In this document: positions 42,804-51,448 of the stretch, piece after piece
Numbering within the stretch: the first letter of the stretch is position 1
How the letters are laid out: the number at the start of each line of letters is the position of its first letter
From: Paractinoplanes polyasparticus
Lineage (GTDB): Bacteria; Actinomycetota; Actinomycetes; Mycobacteriales; Micromonosporaceae
Length of the DNA stretch: 64,000 bases
Reading direction: 5' to 3'
NCBI RefSeq assembly: GCF_019710575.1
Contig: NZ_JAHWFK010000027.1
Location: 1-64,000, forward strand
Position numbers and translations under genes: made by a program
The notes under the pieces: generated by a model
What the model saw: only the letters and a program-made list of their open reading frames with translations
The model's database searches: none
What the model was told of the DNA's origin: nothing

Positions 42804-43529
42804 TCATTCGAACAACAGGGCCAGGTTGCCGTCGACCGGCTTGCCCCGGGCGGTCAGCTCGCCGGCCTGTTCCTTGAGCACCCCGCCCAGCTCCTGCACA
42901 TCGGCGCCGGCCAGGCCGGTGCGCCTGACCGCGTCGGCCGCGTTGCGGAAGTACGTGCGGGTGAGCAGGCCCGCGACCAGGGCGGCGTGCAGCCGGGATT
43001 CGGCGATCATCACGAGCGCGGTGTCGGTCTCGTACCACTCGGCCAGGCGTACGGCCCGGCTGTGCGCGGCTGAGGCGATCTGCCAGTCGTGCCGGGCCAG
43101 GCCGCTGAACTCGGGCGGACGGGTCTCGGCGAGCCGGCCCAGGTGGGCGTCGCGCTGGCGGGCGAACCAGCCGTCCGGGTCGAGCAGCGCGCGGGTGGTC
43201 ACGAACCGCTCCGCCTCCAGCGGCCAGCGCGGGGTCAGCTGCCGGGCCTGGCGCAGACCCTCCTCACCGGTCACCACGCGCAGATCGACCAGGACGCCGT
43301 CCACCTTGCGCAGCACGGACCGGGGGCCGGCGCCCGCCCGGTAGGTGACGACGGTCAGGTTGACGTCGCTGCCGTCCCGGTCGTCGCCGTGGGCCAGCGA
43401 GCCGTGCACACCGATCGCCTGCACCTCGGCCCGCCAGCGGTGCTCGATCACGTCGCGCAGCCGGGTGGCCAGGCGGCCCCTCGGGGAGGTGAAGTCGATC
43501 TCGTCCTGCACCCCGTCATTCTCGGGCAT
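42804..43529 (-). CDS. Nucleotidyltransferase-fold protein (Pol beta superfamily)
   Basis: 241 residues. GVHGSLAHGDDRDGSDVNLT is the GS-x(9-11)-SDxD-type motif of the KNTase/MNT group, but the last acidic position is Asn (DVN). A third acidic strand is probably VLVDLRVV. The C-terminal half is helical (DWQIASAAHSRAVRLAEWYE). Such proteins modify aminoglycosides, act as antitoxins, or are inactive; nothing around it decides. It is convergent with the VIT gene and stands alone. Confidence 0.75.
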   Translation of the reverse strand: MPENDGVQDEIDFTSPRGRLATRLRDVIEHRWRAEVQAIGVHGSLAHGDDRDGSDVNLTVVTYRAGAGPRSVLRKVDGVLVDLRVVTGEEGLRQARQLTPRWPLEAERFVTTRALLDPDGWFARQRDAHLGRLAETRPPEFSGLARHDWQIASAAHSRAVRLAEWYETDTALVMIAESRLHAALVAGLLTRTYFRNAADAVRRTGLAGADVQELGGVLKEQAGELTARGKPVDGNLALLFE

Positions 43530-43581
43530 CCATGCGTATCCGGTAGGTCCACGGCGCGTAGCTAGGAAAGGAACAAAGCCG

Positions 43582-44007
43582 TCATTCGGGGCGGCCGGGG
43601 AACGCCAGCGTCGCGGGAGCGACCTCGGCCAGGCGTCGCCAGCGGGTGGCTCGCACGGCGGCCTCGGTCATCGCCGCCAGGGCCGTGCCGCGGTCGTTGC
43701 CGGTGGTCACGGCCAGGACCGGCCGCCACGACTGGGTCACGCCGTCCTCGACCTGGATCGCCAGCTTGAGCGCGCTCGCCCGGTCGGTCACCGGGAACGG
43801 CAGCTCGTAGCCGGCCGGCGACGGGGCGGAACTGGCCTTGAGCTGCGACAGGCGGGCCACCAGGTAGTCGCGGCGGCCACGATGGGCCTGCTCGGCCGCG
43901 CGCGCCTCGGTCTCGTCGCCCCGGCTGTTCAGGCGGACGCCGATCACTCCGTACGCGTAGATCGCGGCCTCTTCGGCGGCGAGCGCGGCCCCCAGCTGCG
44001 GGTTCAC
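43582..44007 (-). CDS. DUF4439 ferritin-like domain protein
   Basis: 141 residues from GTG 44007 (GAGG 7 nt upstream). NPQLGAALAAEEAAIYAYGV and RDYLVARLSQLKA show the helical, Glu/His-containing pattern of the DUF4439 ferritin-like family. No signal peptide. Its GTG overlaps the stop of the upstream lipoprotein gene (GTGA), so the two are coupled. Metal ligands cannot be assigned with confidence. Function unknown. Confidence 0.72.
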   Translation of the reverse strand: MNPQLGAALAAEEAAIYAYGVIGVRLNSRGDETEARAAEQAHRGRRDYLVARLSQLKASSAPSPAGYELPFPVTDRASALKLAIQVEDGVTQSWRPVLAVTTGNDRGTALAAMTEAAVRATRWRRLAEVAPATLAFPGRPE

Positions 44008-44474
44008 CGCAGCGCCTCGGCGTGGGTGGCCCGGCACGCGGCGATCGACCCGACGAGCGCGGCCCGTTCGGGTGGGGCAGCCTTGCACGCGGCCGTCGCG
44101 GACTTCTGTCCCGCCTGCTCGGCCGCGCGCAGCGAGGCGATCGTGGCGGCAGCGGCGCCGGCCGGCCCGCTCGCGACCGCGCTCGTCCCGCTCGAGGGCA
44201 GCGTCCGGCCGATCAGGCGGGCCAGCTCGGCCGCGTGGGCCCGGTGGTCGTCGGCCAGGGGAGTGAGCCGAGAGGCCAGACCGGGCTGGCTCAGGATCGC
44301 CCGATCGTAGGACGCGGCGAGCGCCAGCGCCTCGTCGAGCAGGGGTTGCAGCGGGTCGGGCGCCTCGGGCGGCGCGGGGTCGTCGTCGAGGAGTCCGCAG
44401 CCGCTCAGACCGGCGGTGGCGAGGCCGGCCGCGGCGCCGAGCAGCCGTCGCCGGCTGTGTCGCGTCACACTCAT
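44004..44474 (-). CDS. Predicted secreted lipoprotein with helical domain
   Basis: 156 residues from ATG 44474 (an ATG eight codons upstream is possible). The signal sequence RHSRRRLLGAAAGLATAGLSGC has an RRR-LL Tat-like motif and the lipobox LSGC. The mature part is helical, with DRAILSQPGLASRLTPLADD then HRAHAAELARLIG, similar in flavour to the ferritin-like gene that follows. Two further Cys occur near the C-terminus. It pairs with the DUF4439 gene; partner or substrate unknown. Divergent from rimP. Confidence 0.7.
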   Translation of the reverse strand: MSVTRHSRRRLLGAAAGLATAGLSGCGLLDDDPAPPEAPDPLQPLLDEALALAASYDRAILSQPGLASRLTPLADDHRAHAAELARLIGRTLPSSGTSAVASGPAGAAAATIASLRAAEQAGQKSATAACKAAPPERAALVGSIAACRATHAEALR

Positions 44475-44651
44475 CCGCACCGCGCCAGTCAACACCATGG
44501 GCCACGCGCCATGACCTGCGGATGGCGCGCAAACGGTGCGGCGCTGAACCGACGCGCAGCGCAGCGCGTTACGCTCTGTCTCAGCCGCGGGGCTATCCGG
44601 CCCGGCGGCATACAGTCGTTTGTCCACTTCTTGAAAGAGGGTCGAGCACCG

Positions 44652-45269
44652 ATGACGCAGCGTGGTGGTCGCGCCGGCGCCCGGCCTGGACAGAAGCCCG
44701 GGGCACGGCGCCGCCGCGAGGACGAGGAGCCCCGCGTCCCCGCCGCCCCGCGCGTCGACCTGACCGCCGCCCGGGCCCGGGTGCGCGCGGTGATCGAGCC
44801 CGTCGTCGCCGCGGCCGGTTACGACCTGGAAGACGTCGCCGTCGCCCGGGCCGGCCGCCGCCACGTGGTGCGCGTGCTGGTCGACACCGACGGCGGCATC
44901 AGTCTCGACGACGTGGCCGTCGTCTCCCGCGAGATCTCGGCCGCGCTCGACGCGGCCGAGGAGTCGGGGGGCGAGGTGCTCGCCGGCGAATACCAGCTCG
45001 AGGTCGGTTCGCCGGGCATCGACCGGCCGCTCACCCTGCCCCGCCACTGGCGGCGCAACCGCGGCCGGCTGGTCGCGGTCAACGGGCTGACCGGCCGGAT
45101 CGTCGAGGCCGGCGACGCGGGCATCGTGCTCGACGTCGACGGCAAGCCCCGCGAGCTGAGCTTCGACGAGCTGGGCGCGGGCAAGGTGCAGATCGAGTTC
45201 AAGCGGCTGGACGAGGCCGATTTCGGCGACGACGACGAAGACGACGACGAAGGGGAGGGCGGGGAATGA
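44652..45269 (+). CDS. rimP: Ribosome maturation factor RimP
   Basis: 205 residues. Needed for 30S maturation. N-terminal domain: VRAVIEPVVAAAGYDLEDVA and RVLVDTDGGISLDDVAVVSR; EVGSPGIDRPLTLPRHWRRN is the family signature. The N-terminus carries about 35 extra basic residues and the C-terminus an acidic tail (DFGDDDEDDDEGEGGE). GAGGG lies about 9 nt upstream of the ATG. The stop overlaps the nusA start (ATGA). Confidence 0.95.
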   Translation: MTQRGGRAGARPGQKPGARRRREDEEPRVPAAPRVDLTAARARVRAVIEPVVAAAGYDLEDVAVARAGRRHVVRVLVDTDGGISLDDVAVVSREISAALDAAEESGGEVLAGEYQLEVGSPGIDRPLTLPRHWRRNRGRLVAVNGLTGRIVEAGDAGIVLDVDGKPRELSFDELGAGKVQIEFKRLDEADFGDDDEDDDEGEGGE

Positions 45270-46294
45270 ACATCGACCTCGCGGCGCTGCGCGCCCTGGA
45301 GCGCGAGCGGGAGATCCCGTTCGAGACAATTCTGGCGGCCATCGAGACGGCGCTGCTCACCGCCTACCGGCACACGGAGGGGGCGCAGGGCCACGCCCGC
45401 GTCGAGATCGACCGCAAGACCGGCGTCTCCTCGGTGCTGGCCCAGGAGCTGGACGCCGACGGCACGGTCGTGCGCGAGTGGGACGACACCCCGCACGACT
45501 TCGGCCGCATCGCCGCGATGACGGCCAAGCAGGTGATCCTTCAGCGGCTGCGCGAGGCCACCGACGAGCAGCACTTCGGTGAGTACGCGGGCCGCGACGG
45601 CGACCTGGTCACCGGCATCGTGCAGGCCGACGCGGCCCGCGCCGAGAAGGGCATCGTGCTGGTCGACCTGGGCAAGATCGAGGCCGTCCTGCCGCAGTCC
45701 GAGCAGGTGCCGGGCGAGGCGCCCTACCAGCACGGCTCCCGGCTGCGGGCCATCGTGGTGCACGTGGCCAAGGGCTTCCGCGGCCCCCAGGTCACCCTCT
45801 CGCGGTCACACCCGGCCCTGGTCAAGAAGCTGTTCGCGCTCGAGGTGCCCGAGATCGCCGACGGCACGGTCGAGATCGCCGCGATCGCCCGTGAGGCAGG
45901 TCACCGCACCAAGATCGCGGTGCACTCGAAGGTGCCCGGGGTCAACGCCAAGGGCGCCTGCATCGGCCCGATGGGTCAGCGTGTCCGGGCCGTCATGAGC
46001 GAGCTGCAGGGCGAAAAGATCGACATCATCGACTGGTCGGAGGATCCGGCCCAGTTCGTCGGCAACGCGCTCTCGCCGGCCAAGGCGCTGCGGGTCGAGG
46101 TGGTCGACGCGGCCAGCCGTACGGCCCGGGTGACCGTGCCCGACTTCCAGCTCTCGCTGGCGATCGGTCGCGAGGGGCAGAACGCCCGGCTCGCCGCCCG
46201 GCTCACCGGCTGGCGCATCGACATCCGCCCGGACAACGAGCCGGCCGCCCCCTCCACCTCGGCCGACCGTGATGCGGCCGAAGCGGGAAGCTGA
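45266..46294 (+). CDS. nusA: Transcription termination/antitermination factor NusA
   Basis: 342 residues, the short actinobacterial form without C-terminal AR repeats. N-terminal RNAP-binding domain (NIDLAALRALEREREIPFET), S1 domain (GDLVTGIVQADAARAEKGIV), then KH1 and KH2 (GACIGPMGQRVRAVMSELQ; IGREGQNARLAARLTGW). ATG overlaps rimP stop by 4 bp. Part of the rimP-nusA-ylxR-infB unit. Confidence 0.96.
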   Translation: MNIDLAALRALEREREIPFETILAAIETALLTAYRHTEGAQGHARVEIDRKTGVSSVLAQELDADGTVVREWDDTPHDFGRIAAMTAKQVILQRLREATDEQHFGEYAGRDGDLVTGIVQADAARAEKGIVLVDLGKIEAVLPQSEQVPGEAPYQHGSRLRAIVVHVAKGFRGPQVTLSRSHPALVKKLFALEVPEIADGTVEIAAIAREAGHRTKIAVHSKVPGVNAKGACIGPMGQRVRAVMSELQGEKIDIIDWSEDPAQFVGNALSPAKALRVEVVDAASRTARVTVPDFQLSLAIGREGQNARLAARLTGWRIDIRPDNEPAAPSTSADRDAAEAGS

Positions 46295-46334
46295 CCGGAT
46301 ACGCGTTCCGGACGCACGAGGAGTAGACTTTCCA

Positions 46335-46685
46335 ATGGTCGGCTCGACGCGCGCTGTTTTTTGGCGGACGTGTGTCGGTTGTCGCAAGCGGACGCCGGCC
46401 GCCGAGTTGATTCGGTTCGTCGCGGCCGGTTCCGGGGTTGACCTCCGGCTCCAGCCCGATCCGGGCCGCCGACTGCCGGGCCGGGGAGCGCATCTGCATC
46501 CCGATCCGGCTTGCTTCGCGCTGGCGGAGCGGCGCCGCGCCTTCGGGCGGGCGCTGCGACTCACCGGTGTTGCTGACACCGGTTTGCTGGCCGAGCACAT
46601 CCGTGCGGTCATACCGCACGGAACGACCGATGACGTGGCCATGGTGGCCACGTCACGACCCAGCAAGGTAGGACGACCAAGATGA
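46335..46685 (+). CDS. YlxR-family RNA-binding protein
   Basis: 116 residues from ATG 46335. RTCVGCRKRTPAAELIRFV is the DUF448/YlxR signature; GRRLPGRGAHLHPDPACFAL with the conserved Cys follows. A TAGACT hexamer ends 5 nt before the ATG, so a separate leaderless promoter inside the operon is possible. Conserved between nusA and infB; thought to bind nucleic acid or RNase P in some bacteria. Confidence 0.88.
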   Translation: MVGSTRAVFWRTCVGCRKRTPAAELIRFVAAGSGVDLRLQPDPGRRLPGRGAHLHPDPACFALAERRRAFGRALRLTGVADTGLLAEHIRAVIPHGTTDDVAMVATSRPSKVGRPR

Positions 46686-46731
46686 GCACACGATGAAGTC
46701 CCTGAAATGAACAGGCTTCTAGTGCACGAGT

Positions 46732-46762
46732 GAGGTCGTTGCGGGTGCGCTCGCACGACCTC
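46732..46762 (+). promoter_or_regulatory. infB leader hairpin
   Basis: GAGGTCGT (46732-46739) pairs with ACGACCTC (46755-46762); an inner GCG/CGC extends it. It ends 6 nt before the GAGGAG ribosome binding site of infB, in a 92-bp ylxR-infB gap. It could be an RNase site, attenuator or ribosome-access element. Confidence 0.45.
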
Positions 46763-46777
46763 GAAGTGAGGAGTGCA

Positions 46778-49700
46778 GTGCCAGGAAAGGCCCGCGTACA
46801 CGAGCTCGCGAAGGAGCTCGGGGTCGACAGCAAGACCGTTCTCGCCAAGCTCAAAGAGATGGGCGAGTTCGTCAAGTCCGCATCCAGCACGGTCGAGGCC
46901 CCGGTGGCCCGGCGGCTGCGTGGTGCCTACGAGGCAGGTTCCGCTCCGGCGGCCTCCGCCCCGTCGGCGCCCAGCGCACCCGCGTCCGCCTCCGCCCGTC
47001 CGGCTCCGCCGAGCGCCCGGCCCCAGCCGCCGCGCCGGCCCACGGCCCCGGCCGAGGGAGCGCCCAGCGCCCCCACGTCCCCGGCGCCGGCACCCGGTCC
47101 CTTCGCGAGTCCCAAGCCGTCGGTCGGCCGTCCGGGTCCTCGGCCCGGTCCGGTCGCCAAGCCGGCGAGCGCCCACGACATCGAGGTCGCAGCGGCCGAG
47201 GCCCGTGCCTCCGCCCTCAAGGCCGAGCAGGAGGCCGCGGTCAAGGCCGCACAGGCCGCCCGCACGCGTGACGCCGAGCGTCGCGCCCAGCAGCCGCCGG
47301 TCGACGGTGGCGCGCGTCCCACCCGTGGCCCCGGCCCCGGTTCGGTCCCGCCGCGTCCGGGTTCGCCGGCCGCCGGCCGTCCCGCGGCGCCCGGTGCTCC
47401 GGGCGGTCCGCGTCCCGGTCCCGCCGGTGGCGCTCCGCGTCCGCCGCAGCGCGGTCCCGGTAACAACCCGTTCGGGGTGTCCGGTGGTGGGAACCGTCCC
47501 ACGCCCGGCGCGCCCCGGCCCAACCAGCCCGGCATGCCGCCGCGGCCGAGCCCGGCGTCCATGCCGCCGCGGCCCAGCCCCGCGTCCATGCCCGCGCAGC
47601 GCCCGGCCGGTCCCGGTCGCGGCGGCCCCGGCGGTGGCGCCGGTCGTCCCGGCGGTCCCGGCGGCGGTCGTGGCGGTCCCGGTGGCGGCGGTGGCGGCTT
47701 CCGTCCCGGCGGCGCTGGTGGCGGTGCCGGCGGTGGCGGTGGCTACCGTGGCGGCCCCGGTGGTGGCGGCGGTGGCGGTGGCTACCGTGGCGGCCCCGGT
47801 GGTGGCGGCGGTGGCGGTGGCGGCTTCCGTCCCGGTGGCGGCGGCGGTGCTCCGGCTGGTGCCGGCGCTCCCGGTCGTCCCGGTGGTGGCGGTCGCGGTC
47901 GTGGCGGCGGTGCGGCGGGTGCCTTCGGGCGTCCCGGTGGCCGGCCGACCCGCGGTCGCAAGTCGAAGAAGCAGCGGCGTCAGGAGTTCGACAACCTGTC
48001 GGCTCCGCAGATGAGCTCGGGTGCTCCGCGCGGTCAGGGTCAAGAGATCCGGCTGTCGCGTGGCGCCTCGCTGTCCGACTTCGCCGACAAGATCAACGCG
48101 AACCCCGGCTCGCTGGTCCAGGAGATGTTCAACCTGGGCGAGATGGTGACGGCGACGCAGTCGTGCTCCGACGACACGTTGCTGCTGCTCGGCGAGCACC
48201 TGGGCTTCACGGTGAGCATCGTCAGCCCCGAGGACGAGGACCGTGAGCTGCTCGCGCAGTTCAACATCGACCTCGACGCCGCGGTGGACGAGAGCCGGCT
48301 GGTCACCCGTCCGCCGGTCGTGACCGTCATGGGTCACGTCGACCACGGTAAGACCAAGCTGCTCGACGCGATCCGCAAGACCAACGTGGTCGCCGGCGAG
48401 GCGGGTGGCATCACCCAGCACATCGGCGCCTACCAGGTGCACTACGAGCACAACGGCGAGGACCGGGCGATCACCTTCCTCGACACCCCGGGCCACGAGG
48501 CGTTCACCGCCATGCGTGCCCGTGGCGCCCAGGTGACCGACATCGTCATCCTGGTCGTGGCGGCCGACGACGGCGTGATGCCGCAGACGGTCGAGGCGTT
48601 GAACCACGCCAAGGCGGCCGAGGTGCCGATCGTGGTCGCGGTCAACAAGGTCGACAAGCCGGACGCCAACCCGGACAAGGTGCGTCAGCAGCTGACCGAC
48701 TACGGCCTGCTCGCTGAGGAGTACGGCGGCGACACGATGTTCGTCAACGTCGCGGCCAAGCCCGGCATCGGCATCGACGAGCTGCTCGAGGCGGTCCTGC
48801 TGACCGCCGACGCGTCGCTGGAGCTGACCGCTCCGATCGACGGGCCGGCGCAGGGCGCCGTGGTCGAGTCGCACCTCGACAAGGGCCGCGGCGCGGTCTC
48901 CACCGTGCTTGTCCAGAAGGGCACGCTGCGGGCCGGCGACTCGATCGTGGCGGGCGGCGCGCACGGACGCGTCCGCGCCATGCTCGACGAGAACGGCAAC
49001 ACCGTGGCCGAGGCTTTCCCGGCTCGCCCGGTGCTGGTCCTCGGTCTCACCTCGGTGCCGGGCGCGGGTGACACGTTCCTGGCCGCCGAGGAGGACCGCA
49101 CGGTGCGGCAGATCGCCGAGCAGCGGCAGGCCCGCCGCCGCGCGGCGAGCTTCGCCAACTCGCGCACCCGGGCCACGCTCGAGAACCTCATGGAGCAGCT
49201 CAAGGAGGGCGAGAAGACCTCGCTCACCCTGGTCATCAAGGGCGACTCGTCCGGTTCGGTCGAGGCCCTCGAGGACGCGCTGTTCAAGATCGAGATTCCG
49301 GACGAGATCCAGCTCAAGGTCATCCACCGCGGCGTCGGTGCGATCACCGAGAGCGACGTGAACCTGGCGTCGGCGTCCTCGGACGCCACCGCCACGATCA
49401 TCGGCTTCAACGTCCGGGCCTCGAACAAGGTCAAGGACATGGCCGACCGGGCGAACGTGGAGATCCGCTACTACAGCGTGATCTACCAGGCCATCGAGGA
49501 GATCGAGGCCGCGCTCAAGGGCCTGCTCAAGCCGGAGTACGAAGAGGTCGAGCTGGGCACGGCGGAGATCCGCGAGGTCTTCCGCTCGTCCAAGATCGGT
49601 CTCATCGCCGGCTGTCTGGTCCGCACCGGTCTCATCCGCCGCAACGCCAAGGCCCGCATCCTGCGGGACGGCACCGTGGTGGCCGAGAACGTCACGATCA

Positions 49701-49840
49701 GCTCGCTGCGCCGCTTCAAGGACGACGCGACCGAGGTCCGCGAGGGCTTCGAGTGTGGTCTGACCCTGAGCGGCTTCGGCAGCCCGCAGGTCGGCGACGT
49801 GATCGAGACCTTCGAGATGCGCGAGAAGCCGCGCGCGTAA
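46778..49840 (+). CDS. infB: Translation initiation factor IF-2
   Basis: 1020 residues from GTG 46778 (GAGGAG 4 nt upstream). Places fMet-tRNA on the 30S subunit. Residues 1-50 are an IF2_N module (VHELAKELGVDSKTVLAKLK). A long Ala/Pro then Gly/Arg-rich region (about 60-410) includes an exact 39-bp tandem duplication at 47741-47818 (GYRGGPGGGG... twice). A second IF2_N-like segment follows. The GTPase has GHVDHGKT (from about 518), DTPGHEAF and NKVDKP. Domains II, III and IV end NVTISSLRRFKDDATEVREG. Followed by a strong terminator. Confidence 0.97.
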   Translation: MPGKARVHELAKELGVDSKTVLAKLKEMGEFVKSASSTVEAPVARRLRGAYEAGSAPAASAPSAPSAPASASARPAPPSARPQPPRRPTAPAEGAPSAPTSPAPAPGPFASPKPSVGRPGPRPGPVAKPASAHDIEVAAAEARASALKAEQEAAVKAAQAARTRDAERRAQQPPVDGGARPTRGPGPGSVPPRPGSPAAGRPAAPGAPGGPRPGPAGGAPRPPQRGPGNNPFGVSGGGNRPTPGAPRPNQPGMPPRPSPASMPPRPSPASMPAQRPAGPGRGGPGGGAGRPGGPGGGRGGPGGGGGGFRPGGAGGGAGGGGGYRGGPGGGGGGGGYRGGPGGGGGGGGGFRPGGGGGAPAGAGAPGRPGGGGRGRGGGAAGAFGRPGGRPTRGRKSKKQRRQEFDNLSAPQMSSGAPRGQGQEIRLSRGASLSDFADKINANPGSLVQEMFNLGEMVTATQSCSDDTLLLLGEHLGFTVSIVSPEDEDRELLAQFNIDLDAAVDESRLVTRPPVVTVMGHVDHGKTKLLDAIRKTNVVAGEAGGITQHIGAYQVHYEHNGEDRAITFLDTPGHEAFTAMRARGAQVTDIVILVVAADDGVMPQTVEALNHAKAAEVPIVVAVNKVDKPDANPDKVRQQLTDYGLLAEEYGGDTMFVNVAAKPGIGIDELLEAVLLTADASLELTAPIDGPAQGAVVESHLDKGRGAVSTVLVQKGTLRAGDSIVAGGAHGRVRAMLDENGNTVAEAFPARPVLVLGLTSVPGAGDTFLAAEEDRTVRQIAEQRQARRRAASFANSRTRATLENLMEQLKEGEKTSLTLVIKGDSSGSVEALEDALFKIEIPDEIQLKVIHRGVGAITESDVNLASASSDATATIIGFNVRASNKVKDMADRANVEIRYYSVIYQAIEEIEAALKGLLKPEYEEVELGTAEIREVFRSSKIGLIAGCLVRTGLIRRNAKARILRDGTVVAENVTISSLRRFKDDATEVREGFECGLTLSGFGSPQVGDVIETFEMREKPRA
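47741..47818 (+). repeat. Exact 39-bp tandem duplication inside infB
   Basis: 47741-47779 and 47780-47818 are identical 13-codon units encoding Gly-Tyr-Arg-Gly-Gly-Pro followed by Gly. The duplication keeps the frame and lies in the disordered Gly-rich linker. Confidence 0.85.
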
Positions 49841-49856
49841 CGAGAAGAGCAGCACG

Positions 49857-49889
49857 AACGGCCCCGGCGCTTTCCGCGCCGGGGCCGTT
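49857..49889 (+). terminator. Intrinsic terminator after infB
   Basis: AACGGCCCCGGCGC and GCGCCGGGGCCGTT form a perfect 14-bp stem with loop TTTCC, followed by CCCTTTCC; 17 bp after the infB stop. Confidence 0.9.
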
Positions 49890-49960
49890 CCCTTTCCGCC
49901 CGGCTCCTGTTGTGCGCCCCGCTGGCGGGCGGCCGATGCGGGCTCGGCAAAATGGCCTCC

Positions 49961-50983
49961 ATGCCCCGGTACGCCTTACTGCTCGCGCCCTCCGCCAACC
50001 GCGTCTACGCCGACCAGGCGGGCCGGCTCGCGACCGCCGAGCTGGCCGCCTTCGGCTCCGCGCTCTCCTCGGGCCTCGACGACATCGACGTCACCACGCT
50101 GGGCGGCGTCGAGTATCTGGCGTTCACCGGCGACCTGACCGTCGGCGACGTCGCCTACCTGTCCAACCTGTCCGCCGCCTACGCCCTCTTCGAACGCACC
50201 GACGACGATCACCTGCGGCCGATCATGATGACGCCCCTGGCCCGCTACGACAGCGACCTGATCACCATCCCGAAGTACGCGGGCAAGACCAACGAGCAGT
50301 TCACCAAGCTCGTGCTCAACCTCACGATCCTGGCCTCGGCGTCGGCCGGGCGGATGCTCGACGGCGGTCTCACCGTCCTCGACCCGCTGGCCGGCCGGGG
50401 AACGACCCTGAACCAGGCGCTGATGTACGGCTACGACGCCGTCGGGGTCGAGATCGACGGCAAGGACGTGGAGGCGTACAAGCTCTTCCTGCAGACCTGG
50501 CTCAAGCGCAAGCGCCTCAAGCACACGGCGGAACTCGTGCCCGTGCGGCGGCAGGGCAAGCGGGCCGCCCGGCGGCTCGAGGTGACGATGGCCGCCAGCA
50601 AGGACGACCACAAGGCCGGGGCGGTGCAGAAGCTGGTGGTGTTGCAGGCCGACACCACCCAGCTCGACGGGTTGCTGCGCGGCGGTGTGGCCGACGTGCT
50701 GGTGGCCGACCTGCCCTACGGGGTGGCCCACGGGTCGTACGACGACACCGGCGGCATCTCGCGGCGGCCGCTCGACCTGCTGGAGCGGGCGGTGCCGCAG
50801 TGGCTGCCGTTGCTACGCCCGGGCGGGGCGCTCGGGTTGTCGTGGAACACCAAGGTCGCGCGGCGCGAGCTGGCCGAGGACATCCTGCTCGCCAACGGGC
50901 TCGAGCTGGTGCCCCAGCTGCCCCTCTCGCACCGTGTCGACCAGGGCATCGAGCGTGACGTGCTGATCGCCCGGGCGGCCTGA
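49961..50983 (+). CDS. Trm11/THUMP-type RNA guanine-N2 methyltransferase-like protein
   Basis: 340 residues from ATG 49961. A Rossmann methyltransferase domain begins near residue 145: VLDPLAGRGTTLNQALMYGY then AVGVEIDGKD (SAM-binding acid). The catalytic-loop motif is VADLPYGVAHG, DLPYG in place of the usual DPPYG. The N-terminal 140 residues resemble the RNA-binding/linker part of Trm11-like enzymes. A CAAAAT hexamer 7 nt before the ATG suggests a leaderless mRNA. Target nucleotide unknown; probably tRNA. Confidence 0.78.
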   Translation: MPRYALLLAPSANRVYADQAGRLATAELAAFGSALSSGLDDIDVTTLGGVEYLAFTGDLTVGDVAYLSNLSAAYALFERTDDDHLRPIMMTPLARYDSDLITIPKYAGKTNEQFTKLVLNLTILASASAGRMLDGGLTVLDPLAGRGTTLNQALMYGYDAVGVEIDGKDVEAYKLFLQTWLKRKRLKHTAELVPVRRQGKRAARRLEVTMAASKDDHKAGAVQKLVVLQADTTQLDGLLRGGVADVLVADLPYGVAHGSYDDTGGISRRPLDLLERAVPQWLPLLRPGGALGLSWNTKVARRELAEDILLANGLELVPQLPLSHRVDQGIERDVLIARAA

Positions 50984-51059
50984 ACCGCGGGTTCTCCCGG
51001 CCGCACGGCCGCGGAAATCCGGTGAGAAATGTCGTACCCCCGCTGTAACCTTCGCTGCG

Positions 51060-51353
51060 ATGTATACGGAAACCGCAGTGTTCGATCTGCTGCTGCCGGG
51101 CGACTCCCGCTCGCTGAAACAGAAGCGCTCCTACGTCCGCCCGATCGTCGCGATGCTGAAGAAGTTCGAGGTCAGCGTGGCCGAGGTGGGCTTTCACGAC
51201 CTGCACGGGCGGGCCCAGATCGGGGTGGCGGCGGTGGCCGCCGACCCGGCCCAGGCCCGCGCCGTCATCGACACCTGCGAGAACCAGGTGGCCGGCCGGC
51301 CCGAGATCGAGCTGCTGTCGGTCCGGCGCCGCCTCCACGGCGAGGACGACTGA
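51060..51353 (+). CDS. DUF503 (YlxP-like) protein
   Basis: 97 residues, the family length. AVFDLLLPGDSRSLKQKRSY then VRPIVAMLKKFEVSVAEVGF and HGRAQIGVAAVA match YlxP/DUF503, a small ferredoxin-like fold protein regularly found between infB and rbfA. TAACCT lies 8 nt before the ATG without a Shine-Dalgarno, so a leaderless start is likely. Molecular function is not established; the location implies ribosome-related work. Confidence 0.88.
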   Translation: MYTETAVFDLLLPGDSRSLKQKRSYVRPIVAMLKKFEVSVAEVGFHDLHGRAQIGVAAVAADPAQARAVIDTCENQVAGRPEIELLSVRRRLHGEDD

Positions 51354-51448
51354 CACGCACGCGTTCGGCCCCGCGGTCACGTGGGTACGCTTCACCAGTT
51401 GGGCGGGGGTATTACGGACCCGCGGGCACACAGTCGGAGGTGGGCGAT

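Noticed and set aside
45806..49855. 1349-residue minus-strand protein
   Set aside because: Antisense of nusA, ylxR and infB; its Thr/Gly/Ala-rich middle mirrors the Gly/Pro-rich IF2 linker.
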